From Actinoplanes liguriensis (GTDB taxonomy: Bacteria; Actinomycetota; Actinomycetes; Mycobacteriales; Micromonosporaceae), in contig KL571345.1 of assembly GCA_000715855.1 (NCBI GenBank), positions 4,039 through 11,137 on the forward strand: 7,099 bases of DNA, written 5' to 3'. Position numbers and translations under genes: made by a program. The stretch's first letter is position 1. Each line of letters starts with the position of its first letter. The notes under the pieces were generated by a model that did not search any database, was not told the origin of the DNA, and worked only from the letters and a program-made list of their open reading frames with translations. Shown here one piece after another: positions 1 to 6,642 of the stretch.

Positions 1-644
<644 letters not shown>

Positions 645-691
645 TCAGAGACGGGCATCAATGCACAGCCATGTTGACACGGTAACAACAT

Positions 692-721
692 CGAAACAAG
701 TAGAAGTTTCGGAAGTATCGG
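692..721 (-). promoter_or_regulatory. Cluster of CGAAACTT-type boxes upstream of the GH10 xylanase
   Basis: On the minus (coding) strand CGATACTTCC (720-711) runs straight into CGAAACTTCT (711-702), two near-direct repeats nine bases apart. The second box also pairs with a further half-site: CGAAAC (692-697) and GTTTCG (706-711) form a perfect 6-bp inverted repeat with an 8-base gap. GAAACTTTC-like inverted repeats upstream of actinomycete xylanase genes are known from the literature as I recall it. The same core occurs as a perfect palindrome before the sigma-factor gene. The binding protein is not encoded in this window. Confidence 0.45.
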
Positions 722-766
722 GGCCACCTGAGCTGCACCGCCGGGGCCAGCAGGAATAGTCGGCTC

Positions 767-777
767 CGGAAGTTTCG
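767..777 (-). promoter_or_regulatory. Distal CGAAACTTCCG box upstream of the GH10 xylanase
   Basis: The site is one base away from the palindromic core CGAAACTTTCG found at 3995-4005. It lies about 195 bp upstream of the xylanase start and about 46-65 bp beyond the proximal cluster. It may be a second binding site of the same regulator. Confidence 0.4.
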
Positions 778-872
778 ACGAAAAATCCGAGAATTTCAAT
801 GGTGGGCGTCGACCATCCGTAACGACTCCGGATAACAGAAATCAGGAAATCTGGCGCACCGCGCACAAGAAT

Positions 873-912
873 CGGCGGGCCGGTGCCGGCGCATCACCGG
901 ACCGGCCCGCCG
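873..912 (-). terminator. Rho-independent-type terminator of the GH62 gene
   Basis: Perfect 12-bp inverted repeat, CGGCGGGCCGGT (873-884) and ACCGGCCCGCCG (901-912). Its 16-base middle can fold further through CCGG/CCGG. It begins 10 bases after the GH62 stop codon. On the minus strand it is followed by ATTCTTG, a poor T-tract of the kind common in high-GC actinobacteria. It should separate GH62 and GH10 transcription. Confidence 0.75.
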
Positions 913-922
913 TGGACGACGG

Positions 923-2398
923 TTACCGCTGCAGGGTCAGCAGCCCCGGCCGGTACGGCAGCAGCCCGTAGTCACCGCCGGAGCTCGGCGAGCGACCCTG
1001 GTAGAGCAGCTGCAGGTTGCACGGGTCGACCGTCATCGTCTGGTCGGCCGTGACGCGGACCAGCTCCCCGTGGCTGATGTCGTTGGTCCAGGTGGCGCCG
1101 CTGTTGGCCTTGCCGGCGAACGGGTTGCTCTCGGTCGCCGCCTGCGCGGTCCACGAACCGCTCAGGCTGGTCGCCGTGAACGAGCGGAAGTAGCGGCCGT
1201 TGGCCCCGATCGCCTCGACGATCATCAGGTACTGGTTCTGTCCCTGCACCTTGTAGACCTGGGGCGCCTCGAACAGGTTGTTCGTCGAGTCGCTCATGAT
1301 CGTCGTGTACGAGGAGCCGAAGCTGCCCGGGAAGTTGCCGATCGGCATGCTCGCCCGGTAGATCTTGCCGTTGTCGCCGGCGAAGAACAGGTACATGTTC
1401 GTCCCGTCGCCGATCAGCGTCTGGTCGATCGGCCCGGTGCCGGAACCGGTGATGCTGCCGGTGAACAGCGTCTGCGCCGCGGACCAGCCGTTCGCGTTGG
1501 TCGGGTCGCTCGACGTGCGGTAGGAGAACGCGGACGCGCCCCACTGGTAGGTGAGCACCCAGATGTTCTTCGGCGCGAAGTAGAACAGCGTCGGTGCCAC
1601 CGTGCCCTGGCTCATCCCGTTCTGACCGGCCGAGGCCATGTCGGACCAGTTGGTGAACGGGGTGAAGTTCATCGAGCCCCAGGTCGACCCGGTGTCGTGA
1701 GTGGTGGCGTAGACCAGGTTCTTGCCGTTGTAGGGCACGACGGTGAAGTCCTTCAGCGAGACCCAGCCGGACTTCGGGTTCGCCAGCGAGCCGGTCGACG
1801 ACCAGCGGTAGGTCGAGGGCAGCGTGCACGCCCCGGTCCCGCCGCTGCCGACCTTCACGAGCTGCCACTGCTGGTTGGCGCCGTTCCAGTCGGCGTACTG
1901 CACGATGTTCGCCCCGTCGGTGGTGGCCGCGCCCTGCACCTCGACGGCCTTGCCGCTGTTGCGGTTGATCAGCTGAACGTAACCGTCGACGTCCTGCACG
2001 CTGAACTGCTGGTTGGTGGTGTTGTTGTCGGTCCACTGCACGATCGCGCCGCCGTCGGCCGTCGACAGGTTGTAGACGTCCAGGACCTTGCCCGAGAGCT
2101 TGGACCTGAGCCGGTAGAAACCGCCGCCGGAGTCGACGAACTGCCACTGCTGCTGCGCCTGGTCGTTGCGCGTCCACTGGGTGATCCGCGCGCCGTCGGT
2201 GGTGGCCAGGTTGTAGAGGTCGAGGGCTTTGCCGCTGTTGCGGTTGACCAGCACGTAGGAGGCGCTGGTGTCGATCGTGGCCGCGGCGGCCGGGGTGGTG
2301 GTGACGGCGACGCCACCGGCGCCGGCCATCAGGACCAGCGCGGCGGCCGCACCCCGCCACCACCGGCGACGCATCGTTTGTGGTTGGTTTTCGCTCAT
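923..2398 (-). CDS. Secreted alpha-L-arabinofuranosidase: CBM13 (ricin-type) plus GH62
   Basis: Removes arabinofuranosyl side groups from arabinoxylan outside the cell. It is 491 residues from the chosen start. Residues 1-40 are an export signal (MRRRWWRG, hydrophobic core, AAAA-TIDT). Residues 46-183 are a ricin/CBM13 beta-trefoil with three repeats, each ending in a QQW or QQF motif. After a short Gly linker, residues 191-491 are GH62: [60 protein letters not shown], and the C-terminal RPGLLTLQR. Likely catalytic residues by family comparison are Asp217 (LKDFT, base), Asp325 (GPIDQT) and Glu377 (LFEAPQ, acid). Cys191 and Cys460 are placed for a disulfide. An ATG 20 codons upstream (2458) is possible, but it has no ribosome binding site and sits inside an operator; AGGAG precedes the start used here. 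The domain order resembles streptomycete GH62 enzymes. Substrate preference beyond arabinoxylan cannot be read from the sequence. Confidence 0.96.
   Translation of the reverse strand: MSENQPQTMRRRWWRGAAAALVLMAGAGGVAVTTTPAAAATIDTSASYVLVNRNSGKALDLYNLATTDGARITQWTRNDQAQQQWQFVDSGGGFYRLRSKLSGKVLDVYNLSTADGGAIVQWTDNNTTNQQFSVQDVDGYVQLINRNSGKAVEVQGAATTDGANIVQYADWNGANQQWQLVKVGSGGTGACTLPSTYRWSSTGSLANPKSGWVSLKDFTVVPYNGKNLVYATTHDTGSTWGSMNFTPFTNWSDMASAGQNGMSQGTVAPTLFYFAPKNIWVLTYQWGASAFSYRTSSDPTNANGWSAAQTLFTGSITGSGTGPIDQTLIGDGTNMYLFFAGDNGKIYRASMPIGNFPGSFGSSYTTIMSDSTNNLFEAPQVYKVQGQNQYLMIVEAIGANGRYFRSFTATSLSGSWTAQAATESNPFAGKANSGATWTNDISHGELVRVTADQTMTVDPCNLQLLYQGRSPSSGGDYGLLPYRPGLLTLQR
1914..2247 (-). repeat. 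DNA-level copies of CBM13 repeats 1 and 3 inside the GH62 gene
   Basis: A 15-base match (1914-1928 and 2193-2207) and a 19-base match (1950-1968 and 2229-2247) have the same offset of 279 bases, or 93 codons. They encode the shared TTDGA and NRNSGKA pieces of the first and third beta-trefoil repeats. The middle repeat has diverged. This shows internal duplication or gene conversion between repeats. Confidence 0.7.
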
Positions 2399-2403
2399 CG
2401 GAG

Positions 2404-2408
2404 CTCCT
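2404..2408 (-). promoter_or_regulatory. Ribosome binding site of the GH62 gene
   Basis: AGGAG on the minus strand lies five bases before ATG at 2398. It favours this start over the in-frame ATG at 2458, which has no such site. Confidence 0.75.
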
Positions 2409-2445
2409 GGGGATGAGAATGTCGGGGCACGCGCGAATCCCGGAA

Positions 2446-2459
2446 TGGGAGCGCTCACA
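2446..2459 (-). promoter_or_regulatory. CebR/CelR-like (LacI-family) operator in the GH62 leader
   Basis: TGGGAGCGCTCACA on the plus strand matches 13 of 14 bases of TGGGAGCGCTCCCA, the palindrome known for the LacI-family regulators CebR (Streptomyces) and CelR (Thermobifida). It lies 48 bp upstream of the chosen GH62 start. It falls at about +7 to +20 of the predicted transcript, where bound repressor would block RNA polymerase. The regulator gene is not in this window. A paralogue answering to another sugar could use the same site. Confidence 0.6.
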
Positions 2460-2471
2460 TTCGTGACGGCG

Positions 2472-2501
2472 ATATTGCCAGACGGTTACCGCCGTTTTCA
2501 A
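2472..2501 (-). promoter_or_regulatory. Candidate promoter of the GH62 gene
   Basis: Minus strand TTGAAA (2501-2496), an 18-base gap, then CAATAT (2477-2472). This predicts an RNA start near 2465 and a leader of about 67 bases holding the operator and the ribosome binding site. The -10 element is imperfect, so the prediction rests partly on its fit with the operator. Confidence 0.4.
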
Positions 2502-2596
2502 TTCTTTGGCCGCGCGACCAGCGCCGGGACGTGCACATAACGATTCCCGGAAAAGTTCTTCTGCGAATACCGCGAAAAGCAGATCCCGCGGTTCTG

Positions 2597-3967
2597 TTAT
2601 ATCCGCGCGAGCGCCGCGCGGACCAGGAACGAGCCGTCGGCACGCGCCGATTCCGTGCCGTCGAACCGGTCGACCCACAGCTCGTCACCGCGGTGCCGCA
2701 GGAACCATCCGGGATAGTTCGACGACTCCAGCGACACCGAGCCGGGAGCCGTCCCGGGCCCGGGGCAGAACGTCGCGTCACCACGGAACAGTGGGGTCCC
2801 CTCGTCCGCGGTCACCCGCACCCGCCACGAGGCGTGCCGTAGGTAGCCGCCGTCGCTGTACCGGAACGAGAAGCAGCGCGCGTCGGCCAGCCCCGTCACC
2901 ACCTGAAAACTCGACTGCCGCCGGGCCGTGACGGTGTTGTCCGGGCCGACCGCGGTGAGCACGCCGAAGGTCGCGGCCGCGGTCACGTAGCGCCCGGTCG
3001 CGTTCGCCGCTTCCAGCGACACCGGCCCGATCCGGAGCGGGCCGGGGCCACGCAACGAGGATGTCGTCGCCGGCTCGGGCGTCAGCGCCACCGTCACCGG
3101 CCGGGCGTAGTCCGGCCCGGCCAGGTGCACGGCGCCGGCGGTGACCCCGACGACCAGGGCGCTCGCCACCAGGACGGCCGCGACCGGATGAGCCGCACTC
3201 CTGGTGACGGCCGCCGGGACCGCCAGCACCACGGGCAGCAACCGGTCGGGCTCCACCAGACCGCCGGCCGCCGCACCGCAGGTGACGCACGCGCGAACGT
3301 GCCGGCCCAGCCGTTTACGCCACCGTGGACCCGGCACCCCGTCCCACCCGGCCAACTCGGCGTCCAGCTCACGACACCGGGGCCGGGCGTCCAGGGCGGC
3401 CACGATCATCCGGCTCAGCTCCAGGTGGGCGCGCATCCGCTGAACCCGTACGCCCGCATGAACGACGGTGACACCGAGCGCCTTCGCCAGGCCGGCACGC
3501 GACAACCGCCCGGCCGTCTCCAGCCACCACAGTGCGAGCAGTATCCGGTCGTCCGGGTCCAGCCAGCGGGCGGCCCTCCGCGCCTGGCGCCGCTGCACGG
3601 ACAACTCGGCCCGCAAACCGGTGACGCCCTCGAACCGCGCACCGGCATCCGCGACGTCCGGGACGTCGTCGAGCGGCACCACGTGCGCCGCGTCCCGGCC
3701 GGTCCGGTCCTGATGGGTGCTGACCTGGCGCAGCGCGATCGCCGCCAGCCAGGGACGGAAGCTCTCCGGCGAGCGCAGGGACCCGAGCTGCCGCAGCGCG
3801 CGCACCATGATGTCCTGCGTGACGTCGTCGACGTCGGGATGCCCGTCGAGGCTCTGCCGCACGATCGCGTAGACCATCGGCAGGTGCGTCGCGGCCAGTT
3901 CGTCGAGCGCCGCGCGGTCACCGGCCTGAGCCGCGCGCACCACACCGGCTCCGCTCGCCCGGATCAC
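2597..3967 (-). CDS. One-piece membrane ECF sigma factor with zinc-finger anti-sigma segment, TM helix and AbfB (CBM42-type) sensor
   Basis: Predicted to sense arabinofuranosyl sugar outside the membrane and control transcription. It is 456 residues, against roughly 180-200 for a plain ECF factor. Residues 10-85 are sigma region 2 (DVDDVTQDIMVRAL, ESFRPWLAAIALR). Residues 125-190 are a divergent region 4 (DPDDRILLALWW, LSRAGLAKALGVT, VRVQRMRAHLE). Residues 196-230 form a zf-HC2 anti-sigma finger with Cys198, His223, Cys227 and Cys230 (HVRACVTC). Residues 260-283 are a membrane helix. Residues 316-452 are an AbfB beta-trefoil with three repeats: VSLEAANATGRYVT, YSDGGYLRH with LFRGDATF, and VSLESSNYPGWFLRH with ARADGSFLV. 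The YLRH/FLRH and FR.DATF motifs identify AbfB. The start is uncertain: GTG at 3967 has GAGG five bases upstream and leaves a normal ECF N-terminus, while ATG at 4027 lacks a ribosome binding site and would place a perfect palindrome in the coding region. It sits between GH62 and GH43. Signal release, perhaps by proteolysis, is inference. Confidence 0.88.
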   Translation of the reverse strand: MIRASGAGVVRAAQAGDRAALDELAATHLPMVYAIVRQSLDGHPDVDDVTQDIMVRALRQLGSLRSPESFRPWLAAIALRQVSTHQDRTGRDAAHVVPLDDVPDVADAGARFEGVTGLRAELSVQRRQARRAARWLDPDDRILLALWWLETAGRLSRAGLAKALGVTVVHAGVRVQRMRAHLELSRMIVAALDARPRCRELDAELAGWDGVPGPRWRKRLGRHVRACVTCGAAAGGLVEPDRLLPVVLAVPAAVTRSAAHPVAAVLVASALVVGVTAGAVHLAGPDYARPVTVALTPEPATTSSLRGPGPLRIGPVSLEAANATGRYVTAAATFGVLTAVGPDNTVTARRQSSFQVVTGLADARCFSFRYSDGGYLRHASWRVRVTADEGTPLFRGDATFCPGPGTAPGSVSLESSNYPGWFLRHRGDELWVDRFDGTESARADGSFLVRAALARI

Positions 3968-3970
3968 TGT

Positions 3971-3976
3971 CACCTC
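3971..3976 (-). promoter_or_regulatory. Ribosome binding site favouring the GTG start of the sigma-AbfB gene
   Basis: GAGGTG on the minus strand, with five bases from GAGG to GTG at 3967. The alternative ATG at 4027 is preceded only by CCCTGCG. Confidence 0.55.
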
Positions 3977-3992
3977 TTGTTGCGTCACCCGT

Positions 3993-4007
3993 TCCGAAAG
4001 TTTCGGA
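3993..4007. promoter_or_regulatory. Perfect 15-bp palindrome TCCGAAAGTTTCGGA before the sigma-AbfB gene
   Basis: Two perfect 7-bp arms around one centre base. The site lies 26 bp upstream of the preferred GTG start, at about +27 to +41 of the predicted sigma transcript and about 185 bp upstream of the GH43 start. It shares its CGAAACTT core with the boxes before the GH10 xylanase and looks like a bound operator. Its position suggests control of the sigma gene at least. Confidence 0.6.
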
Positions 4008-4039
4008 GGTGGGCGTCTTGTCGACATCGCAGGGCCGCA

Positions 4040-4068
4040 ATCATCCGCCGTACCCCCGAAGAATTCAA
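4040..4068 (-). promoter_or_regulatory. Candidate promoter of the sigma-AbfB gene
   Basis: Minus strand TTGAAT (4068-4063), a 17-base gap, then GATGAT (4045-4040). The predicted RNA start is near 4033, giving a leader of about 66 bases to GTG 3967. If ATG 4027 were used instead, the leader would be only six bases. Match quality is moderate. Confidence 0.35.
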
Positions 4069-4073
4069 GGTTT

Positions 4074-4116
4074 GCAATGCCTTTCAGCAGGCAAAATGCC
4101 GGAACTGACGCATTGC
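4074..4116. repeat. Cluster of GCA-TGC inverted motifs in the divergent region
   Basis: GCAATGC (4074-4080) and GCATTGC (4110-4116) are perfect inverted copies 29 bases apart. Between them lies GGCAAAATGCC (4090-4100), itself an inverted repeat with 4-bp arms. They sit just upstream of the candidate sigma promoter and 40-80 bp upstream of the GH43 -35. They may be a regulator binding array; I do not recognise it. Confidence 0.35.
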
Positions 4117-4155
4117 GGATCGACGTCGGTATTTCCGACTAGCACCCGATAGTTG

Positions 4156-4185
4156 TTGACAGGATGACGCTCGGCGGGCCAGGAT
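4156..4185 (+). promoter_or_regulatory. Promoter of the GH43 gene, predicted leaderless
   Basis: A consensus TTGACA (4156-4161), an 18-base gap, then CAGGAT (4180-4185). Six bases follow before ATG at 4192, so the expected RNA start falls on the A of the start codon. Leaderless mRNAs of this kind are common in actinobacteria. This also explains the absence of a ribosome binding site. Confidence 0.55.
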
Positions 4186-4191
4186 CGCGCC

Positions 4192-5856
4192 ATGACGGTC
4201 GCCGAGGCCACTGCCTCCACAGCCGGGGACGACGGAACCGGCGAGCGCATGATCCGGAACCCGGTGCTGCCCGGATTCCATCCAGACCCATCGATCGTCC
4301 GGGTCGGCGCGGACTACTACATCGCCACGTCCACCTTCGAGTGGTTCCCGGGCGTGCGGCTGCACCACTCGACCGACCTGGTCGACTGGCGGCCGCTCAG
4401 TGGTGCGCTGACCGAGCGGCGACTGCTCGACCTCACCGGGACCGCCGACTCGTGCGGGGTCTGGGCGCCGAACCTGACCTACGCCCACGGGCTGTTCCAC
4501 CTGCTCTACACGGATGTCGCGACGTTCGCCGGCGGCTACTGGGATCCGCAGAACTACCTGGTCACCGCGCCCGACATCGACGGCCCGTGGTCGGATCCGG
4601 TGGTGCTGCACGGCCGCGGCTTCGACGCCTCGCTCTTCCACGACGACGACGGCACCACCTGGATGCTGTCGATGCGCGCCGACTGGCGCCCCGGCCGCGA
4701 CCGCTTCGCCGGCATCTCCATTCAGCGGTACGACCGTGACCAGCGCCGCCTGACCGGCCCGGAAACCGTCATCTTCGACGGCACCGAGGCCGGACTCACC
4801 GAGGCGCCCAACATCTACCGCAAGGACGGCTGGTACTACCTGGTCACCGCGGAGGGCGGCACCACGCTGACGCATCAGGTCACCGTCGCCCGCTCCCGGC
4901 ACCTGCTCGGCGGCTACGAGGTAGATCCCGCCGGGCCGCTGCTCACCTCGGCCGGCCGCCCCGACCTGGCGCTGCAGAAAGCCGGCCACGGCAGTCTCGT
5001 GCAGACACCCGCCGGTGAGTGGTACCTGGCGCATCTGGCCGCCCGCCCATACCAGCCCAGCGGCCGCTGCGTGCTCGGCCGCGAAACCGCGCTGCAGCAG
5101 GTGGACTGGCCGGCCGGCGACTGGCCCCGCATCCGCGACGGCATCCCGGCCGAGCACGTCCCGGCCCCCGCCGACGGCCCGGCCACGCCCCTGCCGGTCG
5201 GCTCAGAAGAAGAAAAAGACGATTTCGACGGTACGGCGCTGGGCCCCGACTGGTCCACGCTCCGCCGCCCCGCCACCCCGGACTGGGCCGACCTGTCCGC
5301 GCGCCCGTCACACCTGCGCATCCACGGCGGGCAGTCCCCGATGGCCCGGCACCGTCCGAGCCTGGTGGCCCGCCGGGTGACCGCCCCGAGCTGCACGTTC
5401 GAGGCGACCTGTGAGTTCGCGCCGCGCAGCTTCCGGCAGCTGGCCGGCATCACCGCGTACTACAACACCCGCAACTGGTACTACCTGCACGTGACCGCCG
5501 ACGACGACGGCGCCACGGTGCTCGACGTGCTCTGCTGCGACAGCGGGCGGGTCGCCGTCGCGCCCGGCCTGCGGCTCCCGCTCGGCGACGTGCGGCGGGT
5601 CGGGTTGCGGCTGCGCCTGGACGGGCCGGACCTGACGTTCGCGTACACCACCTCGCCCGGCTCCGACCCGCTCTGGCACGAGCTGGGCGCCACCTTCGAC
5701 GCCACCACCCTCTCCGACGAGTACGCCGCGACGATCGTCCCCGGCGAGCCCGAGGCCTGGGGTTTCACCGGCGCTTTCGTCGGCCTCTGGGTCCAGGACC
5801 TGGGCGCCGAGTCCGGCTACGCCGACTTCGACCACGCCACCTACCGCCCCGCCTGA
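4192..5856 (+). CDS. Intracellular GH43 beta-xylosidase (possible side alpha-L-arabinofuranosidase activity)
   Basis: Releases xylose from xylo-oligosaccharides; there is no signal peptide or membrane segment, so it acts in the cytoplasm after import. It is 554 residues. Residues 21-320 form the five-bladed GH43 propeller: NPVLPGFHPDPSIVRVG (base Asp32), CGVWAPNLTY (88-97), FDASLF (Asp145, pKa-tuning), LTEAPNIY (acid Glu204), and GHGSLVQTPAGEWYLAHLA (265-283). The 113- and 59-residue spacings between the three acids match characterised GH43 beta-xylosidases as I recall them. A Pro/Ala linker and the acidic SEEEKDD at 338-344, written in unusually A-rich codons, lead to a C-terminal beta-sandwich (about 344-552), the layout of GH43 subfamily 11. 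The start at 4192 follows from the leaderless promoter. ATG 4249 (MIRNPVLPG) is the alternative and would remove 19 poorly conserved residues. It is divergent from the sigma-AbfB gene. No sugar transporter is adjacent. Confidence 0.95.
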   Translation: MTVAEATASTAGDDGTGERMIRNPVLPGFHPDPSIVRVGADYYIATSTFEWFPGVRLHHSTDLVDWRPLSGALTERRLLDLTGTADSCGVWAPNLTYAHGLFHLLYTDVATFAGGYWDPQNYLVTAPDIDGPWSDPVVLHGRGFDASLFHDDDGTTWMLSMRADWRPGRDRFAGISIQRYDRDQRRLTGPETVIFDGTEAGLTEAPNIYRKDGWYYLVTAEGGTTLTHQVTVARSRHLLGGYEVDPAGPLLTSAGRPDLALQKAGHGSLVQTPAGEWYLAHLAARPYQPSGRCVLGRETALQQVDWPAGDWPRIRDGIPAEHVPAPADGPATPLPVGSEEEKDDFDGTALGPDWSTLRRPATPDWADLSARPSHLRIHGGQSPMARHRPSLVARRVTAPSCTFEATCEFAPRSFRQLAGITAYYNTRNWYYLHVTADDDGATVLDVLCCDSGRVAVAPGLRLPLGDVRRVGLRLRLDGPDLTFAYTTSPGSDPLWHELGATFDATTLSDEYAATIVPGEPEAWGFTGAFVGLWVQDLGAESGYADFDHATYRPA

Positions 5857-5882
5857 CGCCCGGCGCGGCACCGGACCGCGGA

Positions 5883-5891
5883 TGCGATGAT
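5883..5891 (+). promoter_or_regulatory. Possible extended -10 element giving a leaderless mRNA for the 139-residue gene
   Basis: TGCGATGAT is an extended -10 form (TGn plus GATGAT). It ends exactly six bases before GTG 5898, so RNA would start at the start codon. There is no recognisable -35 and no ribosome binding site. The call is weak on its own. Confidence 0.25.
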
Positions 5892-5897
5892 CATCGA

Positions 5898-6317
5898 GTG
5901 ATCAAGCTCCCTCCAGGGCCGTGGTCGGAATGGGACATTCAGGAGTTCGACAGCTCACGGCTACGTCTCGCCGCCAACTACGATCTGACCTACTACCACG
6001 GCCTTGAGGTCGTCTTCACCGACGTCGCCTACCTGGCGTGCCCGACGCAGTTCACCGACCCCACGTTCCGGGAGCCGACCCGGGACGAGCGCGAGCTGGT
6101 GCGCCGCCATGTCGGCGAGGACCCGCCGCTGATCGTGGCCTTCGACCTCGAGCCACTGATCGGGTCGCGGGAGCCTCTCCCCTGCCTCATCGCGGCTGAG
6201 ACCGTCGAGGTCGTCATCGGTAACGTCTACCGCTACTGGCGCGACGACCTAGCGCCCGGCGAACGACTCTCACCGCGAGTGCGGCCACCATCAGAGAACC
6301 CCGCCGGCGAAAAATAG
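5898..6317 (+). CDS. Hypothetical 139-residue soluble protein
   Basis: I do not recognise the family. The protein has no signal peptide, membrane segment or obvious catalytic motif. It is acidic and rich in aromatic residues in its first half (WSEWDIQEF, YDLTYYHGLEVVFTDVAYLACP), followed by a charged helix-like stretch (PTRDERELVRRHV) and a beta-like stretch (AAETVEVVIGNVYRYW). This is the look of a small single-domain alpha/beta protein, such as an immunity-type or structure-only family, but I cannot assign it. GTG 5898 is used because the conserved-looking sequence begins right there; there is no ribosome binding site, and a possible -10 lies six bases upstream. It starts 41 bases after the GH43 stop with only a weak hairpin between (CGCGG-N7-CCGCG), so some read-through is possible. 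Nothing links it to xylan use. Confidence 0.7.
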   Translation: MIKLPPGPWSEWDIQEFDSSRLRLAANYDLTYYHGLEVVFTDVAYLACPTQFTDPTFREPTRDERELVRRHVGEDPPLIVAFDLEPLIGSREPLPCLIAAETVEVVIGNVYRYWRDDLAPGERLSPRVRPPSENPAGEK

Positions 6318-6642
6318 CGGCTTGTGCGGGGACAGACGATCGGTGATGATTCTGACGGCCATTGGTGGCCCCCACTGTCCCGGTCGACCCAAGCCGCGCG
6401 GCGTGGCGGTCGTCGTGTTCTGAGAATGCCGGCCAGATTTCATTTCCACGACGACGTGCCGAATTGATCTGTGGGCCGTCGAGGGTTCCTTTGAGCGATA
6501 CGACGTCATGATGCTCGATGAAGCGGGTCGGAACCTCATCGGGCTAGGCCCGCTCCGTGACGGGTCGCCGGAGCAGATCACGCGGCTGCTCCGGCCGTGC
6601 TTCGAAGCGCTGATCGGTATCCCGGGAGGGCTCTCGCGACTC
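6318..6642. other. 325-bp stretch without an intact gene
   Basis: Between the 139-residue gene and the flavin monooxygenase I see no complete gene. The first 100 bases (6318-6423) hold nothing I can name. The rest holds the gene remnant from 6424 and the hairpin at 6567-6595, followed by a 10-bp palindrome GCTTCGAAGC (6599-6608). Confidence 0.5.

Noticed and set aside
672..690. TTGACA on the plus strand within TGTTGACACGG, as a possible promoter
   Set aside because: No -10 at proper spacing, and it would fire towards the 3' end of GH62; it is more likely chance or part of the small inverted repeat.
1070..2416. Long plus-strand open frame of 448 codons opposite the GH62 gene
   Set aside because: It is the antisense shadow of a confidently identified GH62/CBM13 gene in high-GC DNA; the translation is Val/Gly/Arg-rich with no domain.
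2399..2596. Terminator for the sigma-AbfB gene
   Set aside because: Only weak stems (for example CCGCG with CGCGG across a 12-base loop) follow its stop, so read-through into GH62 cannot be excluded, but no terminator is supported.
972..2678. Minus-strand open frame of 568 codons overlapping GH62
   Set aside because: Arg/His/Pro-rich frame-shifted shadow of GH62, with no recognisable protein content.
3125..4108. Plus-strand open frame of 327 codons opposite the sigma-AbfB gene
   Set aside because: Shadow of the sigma gene; Gln/Arg/Pro-rich with no motif.
4084..5157. Minus-strand open frame of 357 codons opposite GH43
   Set aside because: Shadow of a well-supported GH43 gene; its composition is typical of antisense high-GC frames.
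5308..5871. Minus-strand open frame of 187 codons opposite the GH43 C-terminal domain
   Set aside because: Same reason: Gly/Val/Arg-rich antisense shadow with no domain signal.
6291..6581. Minus-strand open frame of 96 codons between the hypothetical gene and the flavin monooxygenase
   Set aside because: Ser/Arg/Pro-rich with no motif; the plus strand at the same place shows the better coding pattern.
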